Assembly (NCBI RefSeq): GCF_000317225.1
Contig: NZ_AJLL01000014.1
Span: 1-47,877 of the forward strand
Direction: 5' to 3'
Length of the DNA stretch: 47,877 bases
Origin: Fischerella thermalis PCC 7521
GTDB lineage: Bacteria; Cyanobacteriota; Cyanobacteriia; Cyanobacteriales; Nostocaceae
Position numbers and translations under genes: made by a program. This document shows positions 37,182-45,239 of this stretch, in pieces. Below the pieces are notes generated by a model. It saw only the letters and a program-made list of their open reading frames with translations, had not been told where the DNA came from and searched no databases. Within the stretch, counting starts at the first letter, position 1. Each line of letters starts with the position of its first letter.

Positions 37182-38123
37182 ATGAATCCATTCAAATGGA
37201 TTTTGATGAATCAGCTGAAACACTTTAAGAGCCAACAAAAAATCAGTGGATTTACTCTGATTGAATTATTAGTTGCTCTGCTCCTTGCCTTTCTTGTGAT
37301 TACACCTTTATTAGGATTCATGATCAACATCATGGACACAGATAGGAAAGAGCAAGCCAAAATAAACTCTGAGCAAGAAATCAAAGCAGCTCTTGATTTT
37401 ATAGCACGTGATTTGCAGCAGGCAGTTTTTATTTATAACGCTGATGGCATTAAAGCCATTAGAAAACAACTACCTAAGTATGATCAAAAAGATAATTACT
37501 TTCCTATTCTTGTCTTTTGGAAACGTCAATTTATCCCTGGCGCACTAACAGTAGGAAGTGGAACAGATGATACTTTTGTTTACTCATTAGTTGCCTACTA
37601 TTTAATAAAAGACAATAACCCTACATGGTCAAAAGCAGCGCGAATTGGCAGATTTCAAATCAGTAATGGCTATGGACTGACTGATGCTGAGCGAGAAAGT
37701 ACTCGCGATCCAGGTTTTCAATTATTCGATCTCAAAGATGAAGGTGATTTGAAAACCAAAATGAATAAATGGACAAAAAAGACTGGTGAAAACTATACCC
37801 AAGATATTCTGCCACTGGTTGACTACATTGATCAAACACCTATTGGTACTACAAATACAGCTCCAACTTGCTCTATGGGTGAATTAATACCAAAATATTC
37901 TGGCAGTGGAGATGATGTTGCTACGGGCAATGTAATAACACGTGGCTTTTACGTCTGTGTAGACTCAGACAAGACTGTTGCTGAAGTTTATTTACGTGGT
38001 AATGCTTTGGCTCGTATTCAGCAAAACAATCTTAACTTCCATCAAAACATAGAACAAAACAAAGTTTATTTTCCGCAAGCCAGCATACGTGTAAAAGGAC
38101 GTGGATTCTTATTTACTCAGTAA
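37182..38123 (+). CDS. hpsC: Prepilin-like protein HpsC
   Basis: A pseudopilin of 313 aa, closest in outline to GspJ-type minor pseudopilins. The cleavage site is SG23|F24-TLIE28, with the helix LLVALLLAFLVITPLLGFMI, then the amphipathic EQEIKAALDFIARDLQQAVF, typical of this type. The start is ATG 37182 (33 bp after hpsB); a second in-frame ATG at 37206 would leave a 14-residue leader. It is probably part of the tip complex with HpsA, HpsB and HpsD. Confidence 0.9.
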   Translation: MNPFKWILMNQLKHFKSQQKISGFTLIELLVALLLAFLVITPLLGFMINIMDTDRKEQAKINSEQEIKAALDFIARDLQQAVFIYNADGIKAIRKQLPKYDQKDNYFPILVFWKRQFIPGALTVGSGTDDTFVYSLVAYYLIKDNNPTWSKAARIGRFQISNGYGLTDAERESTRDPGFQLFDLKDEGDLKTKMNKWTKKTGENYTQDILPLVDYIDQTPIGTTNTAPTCSMGELIPKYSGSGDDVATGNVITRGFYVCVDSDKTVAEVYLRGNALARIQQNNLNFHQNIEQNKVYFPQASIRVKGRGFLFTQ

Positions 38124-38159
38124 AAATTCTCAAGTTTGTAAAATCAGGGCAGCTTAACT

Positions 38160-38873
38160 ATGTGTGGCCTAGTTGTATGCGTAAGATTATTGATTGCACA
38201 ATCAAAATTTGATTCCGACTCCACTCAATCTAAGGCAGGGTATTCCCTGATTGAGCTTTTGGCAGTGGTAGTGATAATTGGAGTTTTGGCAGTGATCGCA
38301 GCACCCGGCTGGATTGCTTTTGTCAACAGACAACGGTTAAATAAAGCTAATGATGCTGTTTTAGCAGCACTCCAAGAAGCCCAGCGAGAAGCGAAAAAGG
38401 AAAAGCTCAGTTACAGTGTTAGCTTTAAAACTGACAATAATATTCAAAAATTTGCTATATATCGTGCAAAAAACTCTGATGGTACAAATGCTGTTCCTAA
38501 TAGTTCGGATTGGGAAAATTTATTAGGGGATTTAGATATTAAACCCGGACAGCTAGTTATTGGAACTAACATTACAGGTGAAAATACCAGCAGTAGTACT
38601 GTCAGTTATGCTTCTAATCCTGTATTCAGTGCCACTAGCAAACCACAAACGATAACATTTGATTACATGGGTGCTTTAGACCTAACAGTTAAAACCAAAA
38701 ATGATGGTTTGACTGCTGTACAAAATAGTAAGATTGGTAATAAAGGCTTAATTGTAGCAGTTGCCATAGCTAAACCTGGTAATCCTACTCAAGCAACTAA
38801 TACAAAGCGATGCGTAATTGTAAAAACTCTTTTAGGTTCACTACAAACAGGCAAGGATACTGCATGTGAGTAA
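38160..38873 (+). CDS. hpsD: Prepilin-like protein HpsD
   Basis: A pseudopilin of 237 aa with a GspH-like N-terminus, AG27|Y28-SLIE32, and the helix LLAVVVIIGVLAVIAAPGWIAFV. RQRLNKANDAVLAALQEAQREAKKEKLSYSV is the family's conserved helix-strand start. The C-terminus KRCVIVKTLLGSLQTGKD recurs in the extra pseudopilin at 40221. The leader from ATG 38160 is odd (MCGLVVCVRLL), so a TTG at 38190 is an alternative start giving a more usual leader. Confidence 0.9.
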   Translation: MCGLVVCVRLLIAQSKFDSDSTQSKAGYSLIELLAVVVIIGVLAVIAAPGWIAFVNRQRLNKANDAVLAALQEAQREAKKEKLSYSVSFKTDNNIQKFAIYRAKNSDGTNAVPNSSDWENLLGDLDIKPGQLVIGTNITGENTSSSTVSYASNPVFSATSKPQTITFDYMGALDLTVKTKNDGLTAVQNSKIGNKGLIVAVAIAKPGNPTQATNTKRCVIVKTLLGSLQTGKDTACE

Positions 38874-38930
38874 CAATTTTATTATCAAAAATAATATATA
38901 AATTTAGTAATTACACGGGACACTAATATG

Positions 38931-38969
38931 GCACCTGAAGTTGAAAATAGTTTATCAGGTGCTTTTTTA
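38931..38969 (+). terminator. Intrinsic terminator between hpsD and hpsE
   Basis: gcacctga (38931-38938) pairs perfectly with tcaggtgc (38955-38962), followed directly by six T. The hairpin lies 57 nt after the hpsD stop and 15 nt before the hpsE ATG, so it can reduce read-through into hpsE. It also shows that the in-frame ATG at 38928 is not the hpsE start. Confidence 0.85.
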
Positions 38970-38984
38970 TTTGGCGCTCAGATT

Positions 38985-39950
38985 ATGCATATTGACTTTA
39001 CTGTAGCTATCCCTACTTATAATGGCGCAAGCCGTTTACCTGAACTACTAGAAAGACTGCAAAATCAAATTTCCACTGAACACTTTTCTTGGGAGATTAT
39101 TGTTGTAGATAACAACAGTACAGATAATACTGCTACTCTTGTTCGCAGTTATCAATCTTCTTGGCAATGTTCCTATCCCTTAAGGTATTGCTTTGAACCA
39201 AAACAAGGAGCAGCATATGCTCGCAAAACAGCTATTGAACAAGCCAAGGGAAAATTTATTGGCTTTTTGGATGATGATAACTACCCAACTTATAACTGGG
39301 TTGCAGCAGCTTATGCTTTCGGTCAATCTCATCCAGAAGCAGGAGCTTATGGTAGTCAAATTCATCCAAAATTTGAAGTAGAACCACCAGAAAATTTTCA
39401 ACGAATAGCCCCATTCTTGGCTATTACAGAACGAGGTAATTTGCCTCTTTTATATTCGTCTCACAAAAAATTGCTTCCACCATCTGCGGGGCTTGTTGTT
39501 TGCAGAAAAGCTTGGTTAGAAAGCTTACCGAAAGAAACTATTTTGTCTGGTAGAGTAACTGGCAATATGCTTACAAGTGAAGACTTAGAAGCATTATCTT
39601 ATATTCAAAAATCAGGTTGGGAAATTTGGTATAATCCAGCCATGGAAATTTATCATCAGATTCCTTCTTGGCGTTTACAAAGAGAATATTTAATTCCTTT
39701 TTTTCGTGGAATTGGACTTAGTCGCTACATAACTCGCACAGTCAATTTAAAATCTTGGCAAAAACCAATAGCTTTAGCTGCTTACATGCTCAATGATTTA
39801 CGTAAGATTATTATCCATTTACTCAAGTATCGCTGGAAAATTAAAACTGAATTGGTAGCAGCGTGTGAAATGCAACTTTTTATAAGTAGTTTCATTAGTC
39901 CTTTCTACCTATGGAGGCATGGATATTTACAGCGCTACCTCTCTAAATAA
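38985..39950 (+). CDS. hpsE: Family 2 glycosyltransferase HpsE
   Basis: GT-A transferase of 321 aa that follows hpsA-D, as in the Nostoc punctiforme hps locus. Motifs are DFTVAIPTYNGASRLPELLE, VVDNNSTDNTA and GFLDDDN. The start ATG 38985 (MHIDFTV) matches the paralogue at 24897 (MSFDFTV). The longer frame from 38928 runs through the terminator hairpin and is rejected. hpsF and hpsG, which follow hpsE in Nostoc punctiforme, are not here. Confidence 0.9.
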   Translation: MHIDFTVAIPTYNGASRLPELLERLQNQISTEHFSWEIIVVDNNSTDNTATLVRSYQSSWQCSYPLRYCFEPKQGAAYARKTAIEQAKGKFIGFLDDDNYPTYNWVAAAYAFGQSHPEAGAYGSQIHPKFEVEPPENFQRIAPFLAITERGNLPLLYSSHKKLLPPSAGLVVCRKAWLESLPKETILSGRVTGNMLTSEDLEALSYIQKSGWEIWYNPAMEIYHQIPSWRLQREYLIPFFRGIGLSRYITRTVNLKSWQKPIALAAYMLNDLRKIIIHLLKYRWKIKTELVAACEMQLFISSFISPFYLWRHGYLQRYLSK

Positions 39951-40220
39951 AGTGCATCTGTTCCCTTCACCTCCAATATTAAGTGAAAAAAATTTTCCCT
40001 GTCTTCTTGGATATTACATCAGCTTTAGGTGCAAGACATCATAGTTAATGATACCCACAACAAGGAGATGAAAAATTATTATTTGGAAACTAATATTAAA
40101 AGATTAGTTTTTATAATTATTCGCTTCTTTTAATTAAAGTAAAAAAATAAATTAAATATCCGGATTTTTTAGTAAATCCCAGTAACTAGCAATAGACGTG
40201 TTAGTTATTGTTTATAGTTA

Positions 40221-40844
40221 ATGTACGATTTTTTTTACAAAAAAAACAGGAACTATGGATTTACTTTCCTGGAAAATTTAGTCACCATATTTATAGTAAG
40301 TATACTATCTATAATCGTTGTACCTCATTGGTTAGTTTTTATAGAAAGTCAACGGCTCAACGTTGCCCAAGATGAAATTTATCGAGCTATGCGTCAAGCT
40401 CAAAACGAAGCCACAAAGCAAAAGTTAAGTTGGCAAGTTAGCTTTCGCGAACAAAACAATCTTATTCAATGGACAGTGCATCAAGCTCAAGCAGGACAAT
40501 TTATTCCTAGTGCTATTAGTACCAACGATAAGTTATGGCATAATCTCGATACTAATATTCGTATTGCTCAAGAAAAAAATCAGAAAGGTAAATACGAAAC
40601 AACTTTCAGAAAGCATTCTTCACAAAAAGTGTGGCGAGTAGTATTTAACTATCAAGGCTGTCCAATTTATGAAGTTGGAGATGAATGTCTTCATACATCA
40701 CTAAAATCACTAGGACAAATTACCTTATACAGTCAAAACGGTGGTAAAGCAAAGCGTTGCGTTTATATTTCTACTCTTTTAGGAGCAATACGTATGGGAA
40801 AAGACCATATCAAAGCTAACGAAAATGGCAAGTATTGCTATTAA
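40221..40844 (+). CDS. Additional HpsD/GspH-like pseudopilin
   Basis: A fourth prepilin of the locus, 207 aa, with a very short leader: YG13|F14-TFLE18, and the helix NLVTIFIVSILSIIVVPHW. It is a paralogue of HpsD: SQRLNVAQDEIYRAMRQAQNEATKQKLSWQVSF parallels the HpsD helix, and the end KRCVYISTLLGAIRMGKD parallels KRCVIVKTLLGSLQTGKD. It is separated from hpsE by 270 AT-rich bases with no gene. It may be an alternative minor subunit for the same pseudopilus. Confidence 0.85.
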   Translation: MYDFFYKKNRNYGFTFLENLVTIFIVSILSIIVVPHWLVFIESQRLNVAQDEIYRAMRQAQNEATKQKLSWQVSFREQNNLIQWTVHQAQAGQFIPSAISTNDKLWHNLDTNIRIAQEKNQKGKYETTFRKHSSQKVWRVVFNYQGCPIYEVGDECLHTSLKSLGQITLYSQNGGKAKRCVYISTLLGAIRMGKDHIKANENGKYCY

Positions 40845-40876
40845 GATATTATTGGTTGAATTCAAATATATATTGC

Positions 40877-41512
40877 GTGCTGAAATCACCCAAAATTGCC
40901 AAGCAGCACTTAATAATTTTTACTCGCTATCCAGAACCAGGTTTGACAAAAACTCGGCTGATACCTGTTTTGGGGGCTGGAGGTGCTGCAAATGTTCAGC
41001 GCCAGATGACTGAGTATACCCTATCTAAGGTTCAAGAATTGCAAAAAGCGATCGCCATCTCTGTGGAAGTACGCTTTAGTGGCGGTGATTTGGAATTAAT
41101 GCAAAATTGGTTAGGAACTGATTTAATTTACCAGTATCAAGGTGAGGGAGATTTAGGTCAGCGGATGACGCGATCACTTTTAGATGCGTTTGATGCAGGT
41201 GCGCGACAAGTAGTCATTATCGGCACTGACTGCCCTGGTGTCAATGCCCAAATTCTTGCTCAGGCTTTCACAAAACTTCAGCAGTGGGATATAGCGCTTG
41301 GACCAGCAATAGATGGTGGTTATTATCTAATCGGTTTGCAGCGTCCTTTTTTAGAATTATTCGTTGATATAGACTGGGGAACTTCCCAAGTCTTGCAACA
41401 AACTGTGGCTATTTGCCATCAACTTAATTTATCAGTGGCTTATTTGCCAAGTTTAGCTGATGTTGACCGTCCAGAGGATCTGTCTATTTGGGAACAAATT
41501 TTTGTTGGTTAG
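40877..41512 (+). CDS. TIGR04282 family (arsenosugar-type) glycosyltransferase
   Basis: A 211-aa GT-A-like nucleotidyl/glycosyltransferase family protein (DUF2064). Motifs are HLIIFTRYPEPGLTKTRLIP, GEGDLGQRM, VVIIGTDCPGVNAQIL, ALGPAIDGGYYLIGL and LADVDRPEDL. Members are called arsenosugar biosynthesis enzymes by genome context, but most lack proof. The GTG at 40877 (MLKSPKIAKQHLIIF) is preferred to a TTG at 40835, which lies inside the preceding pseudopilin gene. The stop codon is inside a heptamer repeat. Confidence 0.8.
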   Translation: MLKSPKIAKQHLIIFTRYPEPGLTKTRLIPVLGAGGAANVQRQMTEYTLSKVQELQKAIAISVEVRFSGGDLELMQNWLGTDLIYQYQGEGDLGQRMTRSLLDAFDAGARQVVIIGTDCPGVNAQILAQAFTKLQQWDIALGPAIDGGYYLIGLQRPFLELFVDIDWGTSQVLQQTVAICHQLNLSVAYLPSLADVDRPEDLSIWEQIFVG

Positions 41513-41529
41513 TGGTTAGTGGTTAGTGG
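41502..41529 (+). repeat. Heptamer repeat over a stop codon
   Basis: ttgttgg followed by three ttagtgg heptamers. The first heptamer encodes the last residues of the TIGR04282 gene and the second holds its TAG stop. Confidence 0.85.
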
Positions 41530-41551
41530 TTATTATTCTACTCCCCACACT

Positions 41552-41599
41552 CCACGCCAGTTGCTCTTTGTTGGAAACCAACAAGACTGCACTGGCTCC
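41552..41599. repeat. Structured dispersed repeat ccacgccag...actggctcc, copy 2
   Basis: The outer stem gccag/ctggc is the same as in the copy at 17024. The inner stem is ttgttgg-aaa-ccaacaa, perfectly paired but different in sequence from the gggaaaccc of copy 1. It lies in the 351-bp gap before the HpsJ-like gene, which otherwise shows only C-rich simple sequence. Confidence 0.7.
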
Positions 41600-41863
41600 C
41601 CCACTCCCTTGTCTCCCTTGTCCCCTTTCGCCAATCCCCAACTTCCTAGTTATCACTCAAGCTCTAGGTATTAGTAATCACTATAATTTATCTGAGGACA
41701 GGCTCAATTGTAAGTGTTACCTTGGTGTATTGATAATGACATAGAAAAATAATTACCGACTTAAAAATACTCCAGGTTTTCAATAGTTGCTCAGGTATTA
41801 GGAACAATATTTAGGTAACTTGACATAAAATAGTCACTCATTCTTATCGATTCGAGATGAATT

Positions 41864-42703
41864 ATGAATAATAATTTTGCTGCTGTCACTGCTGCTCGTA
41901 CCCTGAAGGTGGTTGGAATAATTTTAATTTTGTCTTTTTTACTAGATTTTGTAATTCTGTTGTTTCCCTTCCAACCTACAAATCGCTTATGGCAAATTGA
42001 TTTAGCAACAGCGTTGGTTGACCGAGGGATTGTACCCTTAGTAGGGTTAGCTATGCTGTTTGCTGGATATTGGGCTGATATTACTGAAGATGGTCGCCCG
42101 TCTGGTATAGATTTGAGATTCCCTGCATTAGTACTATCTAGTATCTTAGGCTTGATGTTTTTGCTGATTTTTCCCCTGCACCTGAATAATGTACGTCAAG
42201 CTAGCGTGCAACAGGTAGAACAAATCAACAAACAAGCAGATCAGGCAGAAACTCAACTGGACAATCAATTATCACAGGTACAAGCTCAGTTGAGCAACGA
42301 CCAAGTCAAAACTGAGTTAGAAAAGCAGAAAGTCCAAGTCAAAGCTCAATTAACTGAAATACTCAAAGATGAGCAGAAGTACAAACAAGCACTTGAGAGT
42401 CCGAATGTTCCGCCACCTGTGAAAGAGGTACTTAAAAAAGCTAAACAAAATCCTCAAGAACTTGACAAGTTTATAGCTCAGCAAAGCGACCCACAGCAGG
42501 TTGCAAATCAACGACGCAACCAAATTCGTCAAAGTAAGGAAGAAGCTGAAAAACAAGCTAAACAAAGAGCCTGGAAATCTGGAATGCGAATTGGTATGAG
42601 CAGTCTATTGCTGTCTATCGGATACATTATTATCGGCTGGACAGGTTTAAGAGGTATGGGTGCTGCTCAAGGTGGTTCAGTACGTAAAGCTACAGCACGC
42701 TAG
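41864..42703 (+). CDS. HpsJ family membrane/coiled-coil protein
   Basis: A 279-aa protein with three N-terminal membrane segments (about 14-36, 50-66, 86-104), a long coiled coil (about 110-235, rich in Gln, Lys and Glu) and a last membrane segment (about 240-262). RTLKVVGIILILSFLLDFVILLFPFQPTNRLWQ and LVDRGIVPLVGLAMLFAGYWAD fit the HpsJ family, named from the hormogonium polysaccharide genes. The role is unknown; the topology suggests a scaffold in the cytoplasmic membrane with a cytoplasmic or periplasmic rod. Assignment is from remembered family pattern and needs a profile search. Confidence 0.7.
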   Translation: MNNNFAAVTAARTLKVVGIILILSFLLDFVILLFPFQPTNRLWQIDLATALVDRGIVPLVGLAMLFAGYWADITEDGRPSGIDLRFPALVLSSILGLMFLLIFPLHLNNVRQASVQQVEQINKQADQAETQLDNQLSQVQAQLSNDQVKTELEKQKVQVKAQLTEILKDEQKYKQALESPNVPPPVKEVLKKAKQNPQELDKFIAQQSDPQQVANQRRNQIRQSKEEAEKQAKQRAWKSGMRIGMSSLLLSIGYIIIGWTGLRGMGAAQGGSVRKATAR

Positions 42704-42770
42704 TAACTTAAGAGGGTGGGGAGGTGGGAAGAAAAGAATTCAAAATTCACGCATTTGGAAGAGAGTGTGA

Positions 42771-42790
42771 GGGGTGGGGGGAGTGGGGGG
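42771..42790 (+). other. G-run motif (possible G-quadruplex) in the 5' leader of the next GT gene
   Basis: Runs of four, six and six G separated by T and AGT lie on the coding strand 59 nt before the glycosyltransferase ATG, so they would be in its mRNA if the promoter is upstream. Confidence 0.4.
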
Positions 42791-42848
42791 AGTATGAGGA
42801 GAATAATATAGTGACCAACGACAATTGACTATTGACTAACAGTTTCAA

Positions 42849-43733
42849 ATGTTCTCAATCTATATATTGACTTATAACGAAGAACTAGATATTGCGGCTT
42901 GTATTGAGTCAGCAATGCTATCAGATGACATTGTTGTTGTAGATTCATACAGTAGCGATCGCACTGTAGAAATTGCCAGTAGTTACCCTGTTCGTGTTGT
43001 TCAACATGCCTTTGAAAGCCACGGTCGTCAACGGACTTGGATGTTAGAAAACATACCTCCAAAACATGAATGGGTGTATATTCTAGAAGCTGATGAACGC
43101 ATGACACCAGAACTATTCGCTGAATGCAACCAAGCACTGCAAAATCCAAGTTACATTGGTTACTACGTTGCCGAACGCGTAATATTTATGGATACCTGGA
43201 TTCGCCGCAGTACTCAGTATCCTCGTTACCAACTGCGGCTTTTCCGTCATGGTAAGGTTTGGTTTACAGATTATGGTCATACAGAAAGAGAAGTTTGTGA
43301 CGGCGCAACAAGCTTTTTAAAACAAACCTATCTCCACTACACTTGTAGCAAAGGCTTGAGTCGCTGGATTGAAAAGCACAACCGTTACTCTACTGATGAA
43401 GCAAAAGAAACGCTGCATCAACTAGAAAATGGAAAAATCCTCTGGTGGGATTTATTCTTTGGTAAGTCAGAAGTTGAACGCCGACGTGCCCTCAAAGATT
43501 TGTCTTTGCGTCTACCCGCTAGACCCTTGCTACGTTTTATATATATGTATTTTCTCTTAGGTGGGTGTCTGGATGGACGTGCTGGGTTGGCATGGTGTTC
43601 TTTGCAAACTTTCTATGAGTATCTTATCTTACTCAAAATCTGGGAAATGAAGCATATGCCTATATTAGATCTAGATACACAATCACCTGACAAAAAAGTG
43701 ACAACAGTCAAAAACAAGGGTGTAGGGTTTTAG
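42849..43733 (+). CDS. Family 2 glycosyltransferase, WaaE/KdtX-like
   Basis: A 294-aa GT-A transferase. FSIYILTYNEELDIAACIESA, DDIVVVDSYSSDRTVEIA and YILEADERMTPEL (DxD-type acidic motif) are typical of the LPS-core WaaE-like GT2 group. The C-terminal part (LPARPLLRFIYMYFLLGGCLDGRAGLAW) holds a membrane-associated helix common in these enzymes. It acts on the cytoplasmic face on a lipid-linked or LPS acceptor that cannot be named. It closes the polysaccharide region. Heptamer-like gactatt/gactaac units and a G-rich tract precede the ATG. Confidence 0.88.
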   Translation: MFSIYILTYNEELDIAACIESAMLSDDIVVVDSYSSDRTVEIASSYPVRVVQHAFESHGRQRTWMLENIPPKHEWVYILEADERMTPELFAECNQALQNPSYIGYYVAERVIFMDTWIRRSTQYPRYQLRLFRHGKVWFTDYGHTEREVCDGATSFLKQTYLHYTCSKGLSRWIEKHNRYSTDEAKETLHQLENGKILWWDLFFGKSEVERRRALKDLSLRLPARPLLRFIYMYFLLGGCLDGRAGLAWCSLQTFYEYLILLKIWEMKHMPILDLDTQSPDKKVTTVKNKGVGF

Positions 43734-44363
43734 GGAAAACATGATTAACTGCGTTTGACTTTTTCCTTGCCATAAGGGAGTTAGCACGCAGCAAGACAGT
43801 TCTCTCCATCAGTAACTGGGGTCAAGTAGCATCAGCTTGTATCTTTTTTATTTGGGGCTAGTTTTTCCTCTAGACCTCACACCCACATACCCTTACCGTT
43901 AATATAGTTTATAGAAATTAACATTACAGAAATAAATTTTTTAGAATCATCCAAAGTTATGTTGTCAGACTAGCTTGTTCAAGAAGTTGATTAAAACGCT
44001 ATCTAATAAATACTTATGGAATAATAACCAGCTTGGGATTGCACGCGGTAGTATTAGAGATACCCCAAAAACTTGCAACAATCGTTTACAAGTTTTAAAA
44101 AGTAAATTAATGCTCTCTTGAGATAATCCAACTTTTATCACAGTTGGTACAAGTCTACATGCTCAAACTCAATTAAGCGATGAAAATTGGGTTCAGAGGT
44201 GAGGAGACAGTACAGCAATGTTTGATCTTCTGGCTTCTGTTGCTGAATTTTTTCATCAAGCTAGAAAAATAGCTGTTCTTTAGCTACAAGTTGCTGAATT
44301 AAACAGCAAAATACGACTTTTCAATGTCCAGGTCTGTCTTAGCTATTTGTTAAAACTGCTGTT
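43734..44363. other. 630-bp gap without a clear gene
   Basis: No recognisable coding sequence. A 21-codon frame (44218-44283, MFDLLASVAEFFHQARK...) ends in TAG, and the same frame stays open another ~25 codons as LQVAELNSKIRLFNV, which might be the remnant of a small coiled-coil gene. Promoters for the DUF502-nusB-ftsY cluster presumably lie in the right part. Confidence 0.5.
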
Positions 44364-45137
44364 ATGAATATTGATAACAGAAATTCTACAAGCTTAAAAA
44401 AGGAGAATCAGGGTTTGGTAATCGATCGCTGGAAGCAGGACTTAAAAAATGACCTGATTGCTGGTTTGTTGGTAGTGATTCCTCTAGCAACTACCATTTG
44501 GCTGACGATTACCATTGCTAGTTGGGTCATTAACTTTCTCACGCGCATTCCCAAGCAATTAAATCCCTTTGTTGGAATGCACCCCATCTTAGTAAATCTA
44601 CTAGATTTATTAGTGGGGTTAATGGTGCCATTACTAAGTATTCTCCTAATTGGCTTGATGGCTAGGAACATTGTAGGGCGCTGGTTACTAGATTTTGGTG
44701 AGCGATTTTTACAGGCAATTCCCCTGGCTGGACAGGTATACAAAACCCTCAAGCAACTTTTAGAGACGATACTCAAAGATACAAATGGTAAATTTCGCCG
44801 TGTAATATTGGTAGAGTATCCTCGTCAGGGAATTTGGGCGATCGCTTTCGTTACTGGCGTTGTCAGCAGCGATATCCAAGCGAATATGTCTCGTCCTATG
44901 CTCAGTATTTTTATCCCCACAACACCGAACCCCACCACTGGTTGGTATGCGGTAGTTCCTGAAGATGAAGTAGTCAACCTGTCGATGTCGATAGAAGACG
45001 CCTTCAAAATTATTGTTTCTGGCGGTATTGTCGCCCCTAACACTCCCCTGCCTCCTGTCATTATTACCAAAGACCGTAAAGTAGAAGTATCACCTCTAGA
45101 AGCAAAACGGCAGGTTTTTCCTGTTGAAGATACTTAA
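44364..45137 (+). CDS. DUF502 family membrane protein
   Basis: A 257-aa inner-membrane protein. Two long hydrophobic stretches (about 30-58 and 75-102) are followed by GRWLLDFGERFLQAIPLAGQVYKTLKQLLETI, then a soluble beta-rich part with FRRVILVEYPRQGIWAIAFVTG and FIPTTPNPTTGWYAVVPEDEVVNL. These are hallmarks of DUF502, a family of unknown function found in cyanobacteria, plants (LIKE-COV) and proteobacteria. It lies upstream of nusB and ftsY, a conserved cyanobacterial order, 102 bp from nusB. Confidence 0.88.
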   Translation: MNIDNRNSTSLKKENQGLVIDRWKQDLKNDLIAGLLVVIPLATTIWLTITIASWVINFLTRIPKQLNPFVGMHPILVNLLDLLVGLMVPLLSILLIGLMARNIVGRWLLDFGERFLQAIPLAGQVYKTLKQLLETILKDTNGKFRRVILVEYPRQGIWAIAFVTGVVSSDIQANMSRPMLSIFIPTTPNPTTGWYAVVPEDEVVNLSMSIEDAFKIIVSGGIVAPNTPLPPVIITKDRKVEVSPLEAKRQVFPVEDT

Positions 45138-45239
45138 AATTGATTAATGTAAATTAACAAGTAAACACTACTGATATACTGTTAACTCCGTTGATATTCA
45201 CCTGACTTATACTCCCCATACATTCTTACTTAAATTCAT

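Noticed and set aside
38928-38984. N-terminal extension of hpsE (MAPEVENSLSGAFLFG...)
   Set aside because: The codons coincide with a perfect terminator hairpin and T-run, and the paralogue lacks this part.
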